From NCBI GenBank assembly GCA_027491435.1, contig JAOZFG010000035.1:94393-158392 (forward strand): a DNA stretch of 64,000 bases, read 5' to 3'. Positions 48,297 through 56,604 of the stretch are shown piece by piece. Position numbers and translations under genes: made by a program. This DNA is from Thermoproteota archaeon (lineage in GTDB: Archaea; Korarchaeota; Korarchaeia; Korarchaeales; Korarchaeaceae). Positions within the stretch are counted from its first letter, which is position 1. Every line of letters begins with the position of its first letter. A model generated the notes under the pieces. It did no database searches, was not told the origin of the DNA, and saw only the letters and a list, made by a program, of their open reading frames with translations.

Positions 48297-49211
48297 TTAT
48301 CCTTTGGCCAGTTCTTCCAGCCTCCTTATCCTGTCCTCTGGCCTGGGGTGGGTGGAGAAGATGCTCATTATCCTTTCGGCCAGAGTCACCTCTCTTTCAA
48401 GAAGTGCCCTCACAGCGGGATCGACGTCCCCCACCTGCAGGGGGTCTGAGAAGAGCAACGCTCTGGCTGAAGTCAGGTTAGGCACCTCCTTAAGATTAGT
48501 GTGAGTGACTATCTTTGCTAAGGCTCTCTGTAGCTTCCTGGCCCCGTTTTCAACTACTAAGGCTGAGTGGGCATCTGCGTAGAATTCCCTCAGCCTGCTC
48601 AACCTCAAAGAGAGCAAATAGAGGATGAACGCCAGGATGGACAGCAGGACCCCTATTAGGGGACCCCAGTTTTCTTCTCTGTCGTCCCTATAGGCGGCTG
48701 ACCACATGAGAGCTCTCCCTAGATAGTAAAGCATCGAGGGTAAGGCCGTGGCTATCATCATGACGTGCATATCCCCGTGCTTAATGTGGCCTATCTCGTG
48801 GCCTATGACTGCCTCTACCTCGTCCTCATCTAAGTACCTGAGGAGCCCTTCAGTCACTGCCACCCCGTATCCGTAAATGGGGCTACCGAACGCGAAGGCG
48901 TTGGGCGTTGAGAATGGGGCTATGAACACCTTGGGCATAAATCTTAGCCCGCTCCTCTTGGCTACTCTCTCTACAGTCCTGTATAGCCAGGTGTTATCCT
49001 CTGGCTTCACTTCCCTAAGCCGATACATGGCTTGAAGCATGTAGGGTGAGACCAGCCACATGAAAACGTTGAAGCCCAGGGCCAAGGCTATGCCCCACAC
49101 TATGCCGAAGGTTGTACCCACTATAAGGGTGAAGGCCATCACGAAGAGGCCTATAATTAGAGCCATAGTCAACATCATGTCTAGCTTCAACCTTAGTAAG
49201 CTCATTTTCAT
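48297..49211 (-). CDS. htpX: HtpX-like M48 membrane metalloprotease
   Basis: PNAFAFGSPIYGYGVAVTEGLLRYLDEDEVEAVIGHEIGHIKHGD; TM helices. Confidence 0.92.
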   Translation of the reverse strand: MKMSLLRLKLDMMLTMALIIGLFVMAFTLIVGTTFGIVWGIALALGFNVFMWLVSPYMLQAMYRLREVKPEDNTWLYRTVERVAKRSGLRFMPKVFIAPFSTPNAFAFGSPIYGYGVAVTEGLLRYLDEDEVEAVIGHEIGHIKHGDMHVMMIATALPSMLYYLGRALMWSAAYRDDREENWGPLIGVLLSILAFILYLLSLRLSRLREFYADAHSALVVENGARKLQRALAKIVTHTNLKEVPNLTSARALLFSDPLQVGDVDPAVRALLEREVTLAERIMSIFSTHPRPEDRIRRLEELAKG

Positions 49212-49736
49212 GGCAGTCCCCTCCTCTCATAAATTTAGGCATTCAGTACTTAAGTCTTGAAATGGGTTGCGAAGACAGGAGGGCCCTAATCCCTAGTCTG
49301 CCAGCAATTTATCAATGTTCAAGACCATAAACGTTGATTAGCACCTGTTAAAATTAGAACACTCGTCAAATATCATAAAATATGAGACTAAAGTTACTTG
49401 ATTAATTCAAATACGACAGTTAGCTTCCCCGTTGCCATTGTACTAATTACCTAAAATTTATAACTTGAATATACCTTGCCCGCATATCTGTAATACATTC
49501 AAAATAATTAGTCTTATTATTAAATTAAATTTCCTTATAATTAAATTAATCCATTTTTTATATAATTTAACTATAGTTATCTCCACCACATACGTCGCAA
49601 GCTATTCGTTCATATTTTTAAATAATACTAGGTGCCCTCCTACCATATTCACGTGTTATACAGCTAGTGAGATATCAAGTAGCATTTTGCTAAGCTTGAA
49701 AGATACATTTATTATATTCATATTCCAGCATGTAAT

Positions 49737-51725
49737 ATGCAGCTGATGATGGCAAAACCTGCTAAACCCTCGAGGCTGCTCCTGTTATCTATTGTCTCCA
49801 TATTGCTGCTGGCAGCTTCCGCCTCGGCTTTACAGGTAATAGCTTCGGGTGGAGGCAAAACCCCCTTTGGAGATCTCGATGCTATAAAGGCTTCAGCTGA
49901 TGAGGCGCTAAGCAAGGCCAGCCCCGAAACTAAGGCATGTCTCGAATGTCACGCCAACCCTAACGTAGTAAAGATGCAGGCCCATTACTATGACTGGCTT
50001 AGAAGCAAACACGCTTGGTCCACTCCGCCTGAACTTAACGATTACTACAGGGAGATATTCGGAGAGGAAGCTAACTTAGCCCCTAAGTTTGCCAACTATC
50101 AGTACAACGTGGGTTGCTACGAGTGTCATGGTATGTTCGCTGACCCAGATAGGCCAGACGTTATAGACCACCACGGGTATAAGATAGTGGTCGACGTCAC
50201 CCCCAAAGATTGCCAGCAGTGCCACTACAAAGAAACTAAGGAGATGAGCTGGTCTAAGCACGCTTTCGCTGCACTTAACGCCAACTTAAAGCCCTGGTAC
50301 ACTCTAGTTCTTCAGAAGACTTATGGGGATGAAGCTAAAGCTGAGTACGACAAGTTGTACAAGGAGGTTGTGGAGTGGCCTTTCTACAAGAAGTACGCTA
50401 AGGCTTTCTACCAGGGAGATCCCAAGGCTGTCAACGCCAGCAAATACTACTTCTACGGGGACAAGTTCAAGTTCGTGTCAACTCTATACCCATCCCATGG
50501 GATGCTCACCCACGAAGCTGGGGGCAACTTAACCGCCAACTACCTGGGAGTCGACTACCACTTCATAATGGAACACCCGAAGTACAACAACAGCTATGTC
50601 TACCTGGCTTGTATGGAATGCCATGGAAGCGCCGTACTGCCTGCAAAGCCCAACGCAATAGTGGGAGTTGACGCCCCCTACGCTAAAGTTGACGGAACTC
50701 CCGAGATGGTACTACTTGGGTGGCCTAACAACGGGGCCGGCAGGGTGAACCCAGACGGTAGTTTGGGAAGCTGTGCCACCTGCCATACCAGGCACACCTT
50801 CAGCATAGAAGAGGCCAGGAAGCCACACACTTGTGGTCAATGTCACTTGGGATATGACCACCCGCAAATAGAGATATACGAGGAGAGCAAGCATGGAAAC
50901 ATATACGACTCCGAGGGAGAGAACTGGAACTGGGAGAACCTGCCGTGGAGGCCTGGCATAGACTTCAGAGCCCCGACCTGTGCTACTTGTCACATGAGCC
51001 ACTTAGTGGATGAAAACGGCAAGGTGATCGTTGAGGGGACCCATGACTTAGGAGCTAGGCTGACTTGGGAGATTCAGGCCAAGTGGAGCTTCGGTCAGTC
51101 GTACTACCCTGACCCGCTGAACAACAAGTTCGCTAAGAAGAGGCCCGACTGGAAGAACCCGTTAGAGCTGGGTAACGCTGCCTTATCATCCCCCGACAAC
51201 CCGAGGGGGAGGATGATGAGCGTCTGCAAGTCGTGTCACGCCAGCGACTGGGTGTACAGTTACTTCACCTGGTATGACAGCGTGAATACAGACTACAACA
51301 TAACTTGGGAGTACACCAGAGCCCTACTCAAGAAGGCCTATGAGAAGGGAATACAGGTGGATAGGAAAGGTCAGACGATAATGGGCAGGAAGGCTCTAGG
51401 AGATGACACCGACGAGTACATGGAGATAATGTACTATTACATATGGCACCATGAGGGCAGGAGGTGGAGGATGGGCGCTTCAATGATGGGACCAGACTAC
51501 ACGCACTGGCTCGGTATAGTTGACACCGTCATGGATAAGCTCGGCAGGATGACCGCTTACTACGAGACTCAGCTCAAGATAAAGCAACTTGAGGCCAAGA
51601 TATCTTCAAGCGCCAAGTCCCCAGTGACCCAGGGAGTCAACATGTTCAACTTCCTGGCGGTTGGTCTAGCAATAATAGCCATACTCCTCGTCTTGGCTGA
51701 CATCCTAATCAGGAGGAGGAAATAA
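49737..51725 (+). CDS. Octaheme c-type cytochrome, hydroxylamine oxidoreductase (HAO) family, signal peptide plus C-terminal membrane anchor
   Basis: Eight CxxCH: CLECH, CYECH, CQQCH, CMECH, CATCH, CGQCH, CATCH, CKSCH; HAO-like VGCYECHG..DHHGYKIVVDVTPKDCQQCH, GSCATCHTRHTFSIEEARKPHTCGQCHLGYDHPQIEIYEESKHG, WHHEGRRWRMGASMMGPDYTHW. Confidence 0.9.
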   Translation: MQLMMAKPAKPSRLLLLSIVSILLLAASASALQVIASGGGKTPFGDLDAIKASADEALSKASPETKACLECHANPNVVKMQAHYYDWLRSKHAWSTPPELNDYYREIFGEEANLAPKFANYQYNVGCYECHGMFADPDRPDVIDHHGYKIVVDVTPKDCQQCHYKETKEMSWSKHAFAALNANLKPWYTLVLQKTYGDEAKAEYDKLYKEVVEWPFYKKYAKAFYQGDPKAVNASKYYFYGDKFKFVSTLYPSHGMLTHEAGGNLTANYLGVDYHFIMEHPKYNNSYVYLACMECHGSAVLPAKPNAIVGVDAPYAKVDGTPEMVLLGWPNNGAGRVNPDGSLGSCATCHTRHTFSIEEARKPHTCGQCHLGYDHPQIEIYEESKHGNIYDSEGENWNWENLPWRPGIDFRAPTCATCHMSHLVDENGKVIVEGTHDLGARLTWEIQAKWSFGQSYYPDPLNNKFAKKRPDWKNPLELGNAALSSPDNPRGRMMSVCKSCHASDWVYSYFTWYDSVNTDYNITWEYTRALLKKAYEKGIQVDRKGQTIMGRKALGDDTDEYMEIMYYYIWHHEGRRWRMGASMMGPDYTHWLGIVDTVMDKLGRMTAYYETQLKIKQLEAKISSSAKSPVTQGVNMFNFLAVGLAIIAILLVLADILIRRRK

Positions 51726-51732
51726 AAATCCA

Positions 51733-51770
51733 CCTTTTTTCCCTCCCCATTCAACACAATTTTTTTATCT
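51733..51770 (+). terminator. Poly-T tracts downstream of the octaheme cytochrome gene
   Basis: ccttttttccc and caatttttttatc between 51725 and ccmC start 51791 (the second tract may be the ccmC TATA). Confidence 0.45.
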
Positions 51771-51790
51771 GAGGGCCGTTAACACACCCT

Positions 51791-52843
51791 ATGAGAAAAA
51801 TTCTCTTGGGCCTGCTGGGCCTCCTTTACCTAGCTGACGCTATCCTGCTGTTCTATTCAACGACATCCGGCCCCTTTCCCTCTGTAGTTCCCCTAGGAAC
51901 TCCCACAGCATATAGGAACATATATGTTCACGTACCAATATCCATCTCAACCTACCTGGCGTTTACCCTCGGCTTCTTGGGCGCCCTAGCCTACCTGACT
52001 AAGGGACAAGACAAGTTCGAGAGGTTGGCCCATGTTTCCATAATCTCCGGCATAATATTGGGGGCCTCGACCCTAGTTACTGGGATGATATGGGCGAGGG
52101 AGTCCTGGGGAGCTGCTTGGAACTGGGACCCTAGGGAGACGGGCATACTCTTCATGTGGCTGGCCTTCTTAGTCTACTTAGCTATAAGATCCAGTGTGAC
52201 AGACCCTGACGTCAGGCCGAAGATATCGATGGCCTTCGCCGTAGCTGCTTACTCTACCATACCCCTGAGCTTCGTTATACCTTATGTGATGCCCAGCCTC
52301 CACCCAACTGCACCTCAAACCAGCATGTTCCTCAAGAGCGGCCTGACGAAGGCGCTCTTTTCGGCTAGAATGGCGGTTGTTAACCTAGGCGTGTTAGCCC
52401 TGATAGTTCTGGCTTGGAGGAAGAAGGTTGAGAAGGTCAGGTACCTAGCCATCCCCCTCCTGACAGCGTCACTAGCTGTCTTGGCCCTACAGCTCCCAGC
52501 GAATCTGGCCAGTAGTAGCCCCTCATCTGGAGAATTCAAAGCGGTGGTGATGGAGGGGAACTACAACGGATCCTTCCACCTTAAGGTGTTGGCAGGGGGG
52601 AAGGTTTACGAGTTGATTTACGACGGGGAGCCCCCAGTCAAGCCAGTAAAGGTGGAGTTTCAGGGGAAGGAGTTTCTGACCTTGGAGAAACACTGGGTGC
52701 TGGTGAAAGGGGTCGTTAGAGACTCCCTAATAGAGGCCAGCTCACTGAAGCTCATCAATTACTGGGGTGTTTCAATTAACGCACTTATATATGCTCTAAC
52801 GGTCCTTTCCCTCTTGGTGATGGCAGAGAGGGAGGGCTCATGA
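51791..52843 (+). CDS. ccmC: Cytochrome c maturation protein CcmC-like (WWD family) with extra C-terminal extracytoplasmic domain
   Basis: NIYVHVPISIS, WARESWGAAWNWDPRETGILFMWLAFLVYLAIR, VMPSLHP; extra soluble domain before last TM. Confidence 0.85.
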   Translation: MRKILLGLLGLLYLADAILLFYSTTSGPFPSVVPLGTPTAYRNIYVHVPISISTYLAFTLGFLGALAYLTKGQDKFERLAHVSIISGIILGASTLVTGMIWARESWGAAWNWDPRETGILFMWLAFLVYLAIRSSVTDPDVRPKISMAFAVAAYSTIPLSFVIPYVMPSLHPTAPQTSMFLKSGLTKALFSARMAVVNLGVLALIVLAWRKKVEKVRYLAIPLLTASLAVLALQLPANLASSSPSSGEFKAVVMEGNYNGSFHLKVLAGGKVYELIYDGEPPVKPVKVEFQGKEFLTLEKHWVLVKGVVRDSLIEASSLKLINYWGVSINALIYALTVLSLLVMAEREGS

Positions 52844-53253
52844 AGAAGGGGTTGTACGTCGCCGCGGGCATACTCGTTATGATGGTCCTCATAGGCTACC
52901 TGGCGATCACCTCCAGCTCCTACGTTGACGTGAGCGAGCTCAAATCCTACAGAGATGGGTCAGTTGTGGCCGTGAAGGGAAGGGTTGCCGATACCAAGCT
53001 TAATCCGGAAAACGACCTGGTGATCTTCGTGCTGGAGGGCGAGGATGGCTCCCAGCTCTACGCAACCTACAGCCTGTCAAAGTTCATAAGCCAGTATGGG
53101 GCCCCTCCGGGGCATAGCACTGTGGAGCAGAACGTGGTCATGAAGGGGGTGTATCACCCTAGGCCTCAGGGGAGGGTGCTAGGTTACATGGACATCCAGG
53201 AGATACTGCAAGGTTGTCACAAGGCCTACGAGGCCCCTCCGGCTACGGGATGA
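52840..53253 (+). CDS. ccmE: CcmE-like haem chaperone, CxxxY type
   Basis: N-terminal TM, OB-like fold, C-terminal motif CHKAY; ATGA overlap with ccmC; position in ccm cluster. Confidence 0.75.
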   Translation: MKKGLYVAAGILVMMVLIGYLAITSSSYVDVSELKSYRDGSVVAVKGRVADTKLNPENDLVIFVLEGEDGSQLYATYSLSKFISQYGAPPGHSTVEQNVVMKGVYHPRPQGRVLGYMDIQEILQGCHKAYEAPPATG

Positions 53254-53888
53254 GCATGCTCTCTTACAAGGGCGTCTGGAAAAGGTACTCTCAAGACTAC
53301 GTGCTCAAGGACGTCAACTTGGTGTTAGGGGAGGGGGAAGCGGTGCTGGTGATGGGCCCTAATGGTTCGGGGAAGACCACCCTGCTGAAGTTAGGGGTGG
53401 GGTTGATTAGGCCTTCTAGGGGAGAAGTGAAGGTAGGGGAGATCGACGTCAGATCTCCCGAGGCTAAGAGGTTTCTTGGATATTTGCCCCACTCCCCTCC
53501 CCTTTATTTGGACCTAACGGTCAGAGAGAACCTTAAGTACTACGCAGGCCTTCATGAGATGGAAGATCTACCTGAGCACGTTTTAGAGGCTCTAAAGGGC
53601 TTTGGCCTGGACAGGTTCCTCGATAGAAAGGTAAGAGAGCTTAGCTATGGCTGGAGGAGAAGGGTAGATGTTCTGAGGGCCATAATAGGGCTTCCTAGAG
53701 TGCTCCTAATGGACGAGCCTTTCTCAGGTCTGGACTTGAACGGTAGGAACTTCATGGTATCTTTAATGGAGGGACTAAAGTCGGAAGGTACCTCCATGAT
53801 TTTCACAACTCCCTACGGGGAGGTGCCTGCAAAGGCCGACAGGGTGTTGGAGATAAGGGGAGGTAACCTCGTTGAGCTTAAAGGTTAG
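53250..53888 (+). CDS. ccmA: ABC ATPase CcmA-like
   Basis: VLVMGPNGSGKTTLLKLGVGLIRPSRGEV, LSYGWRRRVDVLRAIIGLPRVLLMDEPFSGLD; ATGA overlap with ccmE. Confidence 0.85.
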   Translation: MSMLSYKGVWKRYSQDYVLKDVNLVLGEGEAVLVMGPNGSGKTTLLKLGVGLIRPSRGEVKVGEIDVRSPEAKRFLGYLPHSPPLYLDLTVRENLKYYAGLHEMEDLPEHVLEALKGFGLDRFLDRKVRELSYGWRRRVDVLRAIIGLPRVLLMDEPFSGLDLNGRNFMVSLMEGLKSEGTSMIFTTPYGEVPAKADRVLEIRGGNLVELKG

Positions 53889-54510
53889 GAGGATCATCTG
53901 GAAGGACCTATTAGTTGAGGTCAGGAACCTACCAGAGCTGGGCAGTGCCGTGGTCTTTTCAGTGGCGTCGTCAAGCCTTCTAGGCTTCTCGGTAAGCAGG
54001 CTTTCCGTGGATCCTCTGCTCATTCTCACCGTCGGCTTGATTATGGTGGAACTCTTCCTGGCCGTCTTCACGTCACTGATGGGCGTGGTAAAGGAAGAGG
54101 AGACGGGAACCCTTGACGGGCTCAGGTCAAGCCCCGTAGATCCATCCACCGTTTTCTTGGCCAAGCTAGCTGTCAACATCATACTCCTGGAAACCCTAAC
54201 CTCCATATCTCTAGTGGCCACCCTCCTCTTCTCAGGAACTGTTGAGGGGTATCACAAGCTCGTTCTCATGATACTCTCTCTGGGAATTTACCTGGCGGCC
54301 ATCTCCTCGTTCTCCTCAGCCCTCTCAATATACCTTCAGGCAAGGGGGGTACTCCTGCCTACCATGATACTAGTGCTCAGCTTGCCGGCCATCCAGGAGG
54401 CCCTAGCTTTCATGCTAAGGGAGGAGCCACTGAGTCCCCTGTTGCTCTCCCTCTCCGGACTTGCCTTCACGGGCATAGCTTCCTGGCTATCAGTTTACGT
54501 ACTAGACTGA
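53872..54510 (+). CDS. ccmB: CcmB-like haem exporter permease
   Basis: MSLKVRRIIWKDLLVEVRNLPELGSAVVFSVASSSLLGFS, EEETGTLDGLRSSPVDPSTVFLAKLAVNI; multi-TM, overlaps ccmA. Confidence 0.82.
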   Translation: MSLKVRRIIWKDLLVEVRNLPELGSAVVFSVASSSLLGFSVSRLSVDPLLILTVGLIMVELFLAVFTSLMGVVKEEETGTLDGLRSSPVDPSTVFLAKLAVNIILLETLTSISLVATLLFSGTVEGYHKLVLMILSLGIYLAAISSFSSALSIYLQARGVLLPTMILVLSLPAIQEALAFMLREEPLSPLLLSLSGLAFTGIASWLSVYVLD

Positions 54511-54547
54511 ATTTTTTATCGAAGTTATCTAGGGTTCCCGGGGTAGC

Positions 54548-55495
54548 ATGAGGGCTAGAATTCCGCTACTTATCATGCTAGCTCTATCCCTAGCGTTAAC
54601 CAGTTCTGTGGGTCAACCGGTCTACTTCCTCGATCTAGAGCCTGGGACCTACCTAGTCTACAACCTAACAGGGGTATATAACGGGATAAAGAGGTATGAG
54701 GTCGTGGGAAAGGCCGAGGTTGATGGTAGGCCGTGTACCCTGGTCAAGTCCTTCCTATTCGTCAAGACAGAGAATAAGCTCTTCCAGCAAGGGGCTTCCC
54801 TCAACTCCACCTTCTGTTACGATGATAAGGGGAGGCCCATCCTAGAGGATGTTTTAGTGCCTGAACAGCTGAACTTCTCAGTCAGGAGGGTTAAAACGAA
54901 GTACTGGTGGCAGGACTGGCAAGTAGCCAAGGCCCAGGTAAGGATAGAGTACAGCGTCAACGGGACAATCATAAAGGAGTACTTGGTGGACGCCAAGAGG
55001 ATGGTCGTGGTTCACGAGGGTAAGGAGTACCCTTTCTCTTGGGAGAACCTAACCTCGGTGCTACCTTATACCCCTAGCGCCCTGATGGAGCCCCACATAG
55101 ACTTGTCCCTAGACTTCAAATTGGGGATGAAGAAGTTCGTGTCCATGGGAGGGGACAATGCCACCCTAGAGGTGGTGGCGATAGACGAGGTACAGACCCC
55201 TGTGGGGACTTTTCTTTGCTACAGGCTAGTGATAAAGGGGTTCGACAGGGGCATCCCCTACGAGTCGACTGTGTTCGTGACTAAGGACAGGCCCAGGATA
55301 ACCGTGTTCTACGTAACCGAGTCGGAAGGCATAAAGCAGTCCGGCTTCCTAATAGATGCAAACCTGAGGAGAGAGGCAAACCTTTACTACGGGGCCTTGG
55401 TAATGCTCGTGGTGCTCGGTTCGATAATTGGTTACAAGTTCGTAGCTGGCTTGAAGAAGGAAAAGGGGGGAAAGAAGAGGGGAGAAGGTGGTTAG
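54548..55495 (+). CDS. Secreted, C-terminally membrane-anchored protein of unknown function in ccm cluster
   Basis: Signal peptide, ~280-aa extracytoplasmic beta-rich domain, TM, basic tail KKEKGGKKRGEGG. Confidence 0.7.
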   Translation: MRARIPLLIMLALSLALTSSVGQPVYFLDLEPGTYLVYNLTGVYNGIKRYEVVGKAEVDGRPCTLVKSFLFVKTENKLFQQGASLNSTFCYDDKGRPILEDVLVPEQLNFSVRRVKTKYWWQDWQVAKAQVRIEYSVNGTIIKEYLVDAKRMVVVHEGKEYPFSWENLTSVLPYTPSALMEPHIDLSLDFKLGMKKFVSMGGDNATLEVVAIDEVQTPVGTFLCYRLVIKGFDRGIPYESTVFVTKDRPRITVFYVTESEGIKQSGFLIDANLRREANLYYGALVMLVVLGSIIGYKFVAGLKKEKGGKKRGEGG

Positions 55496-56604
55496 CCCTC
55501 AGACTGACCTTCTTTCTGTTTCTTGAACTCTATAAGCTCTTGAACTGCCTTCTCCACTTCCTCCTCCACCTGCATAGACAGCTCTACTGCTGGTGTCCTA
55601 ACTGGACCCTCAGGTACTATCCCTTCGGGCTTGAACATGAGGACCAGTATTATGATCACCCCTATTAGCACGTACTTCAGGTAGGTGATGTCGAACTCCA
55701 CTATGACCCCCATCATGGCGAAGAATGATGGACTGATGAACATGTCCAGAACCATCATGATGAGAGTGCCCAGCACCACGCCTTTGTTATTGGCCATTCC
55801 TCCGAGTATCACCATGCTGAGCACTATGAAGGTCACCAGTGGAAGGAAGTCGTCTGCCACCACACTCTGCAGGTAGAAGGTCCTCAGAACCCCGGCTATA
55901 GCGGCTAGGCTACTGCCTATTATCAAGACTACACCTCTTACCTTGGGAACCTCCTTGCCCAAGGCCATGGCCGCTATCTCATCGTCCCTTATGGACTTGA
56001 GAAGCCTTCCGTAAGGTGACTGGACGAGCCTCTCAGTGTATATGTAGATGAGGGCCGCAAACACTAACACGAGGGCCGTATAAATGACGCTCCTAAGATG
56101 GACGTTTTCAATCCATTTGAACGGGTTAGCCACTCCGGTAAGCCCTGTTAGCCCGCAGACCAGCCACTCCTCATTCCTCGCTATTATCCTCCCTATTTCC
56201 CCTATGAATATCAGGGTTATAGCCAGGAAGTCCTCCTTAAGTCTCAGAGCTGGGTAGGCCCCCAAGTAGCCGAAAAGTCCACCTATTATGGCTCCCAATA
56301 TCAGGGAAACCACGAAGAGGCTCATAGATATCTCAGGATGTGCTATGGCGAAGTCTCCCCTGATGTTGGCCGCTTGCCCCGAGCAATAACCGGCTGTAGA
56401 GCCTGAGAAGAAGTCCAGCGCCCTAGCCGTCAGGACCCCTGCCACGTACGCTCCTATTGACATGAAGAAGACGTGCCCGAAGTTGGGCACTCCCGCGTAC
56501 CCGTACTCCAGGTTGAGGCTTAGGGACATTATCAGGTAGATTGAGAAGAGTATCAGAAACGATGATATGAAGGGGATGTAGTTCAGCAGGAAATCCAACT
56601 GCAT
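55492..56604 (-). CDS. livM: Branched-chain amino acid-type ABC permease (LivM)
   Basis: LNLEYGYAGVPNFGHVFFMSIGAYVAGVL, GRLLKSIRDDEIAAMALGKEV; C-terminal charged extension. Confidence 0.9.
   Translation of the reverse strand: MQLDFLLNYIPFISSFLILFSIYLIMSLSLNLEYGYAGVPNFGHVFFMSIGAYVAGVLTARALDFFSGSTAGYCSGQAANIRGDFAIAHPEISMSLFVVSLILGAIIGGLFGYLGAYPALRLKEDFLAITLIFIGEIGRIIARNEEWLVCGLTGLTGVANPFKWIENVHLRSVIYTALVLVFAALIYIYTERLVQSPYGRLLKSIRDDEIAAMALGKEVPKVRGVVLIIGSSLAAIAGVLRTFYLQSVVADDFLPLVTFIVLSMVILGGMANNKGVVLGTLIMMVLDMFISPSFFAMMGVIVEFDITYLKYVLIGVIIILVLMFKPEGIVPEGPVRTPAVELSMQVEEEVEKAVQELIEFKKQKEGQSEG

Noticed and set aside
49465-49746. 93-aa + ORF in the AT-rich region before the octahaem gene
   Set aside because: Composition is Ile/Phe/Asn-rich as expected from translating AT-rich DNA; out of frame with the cytochrome and without SD.
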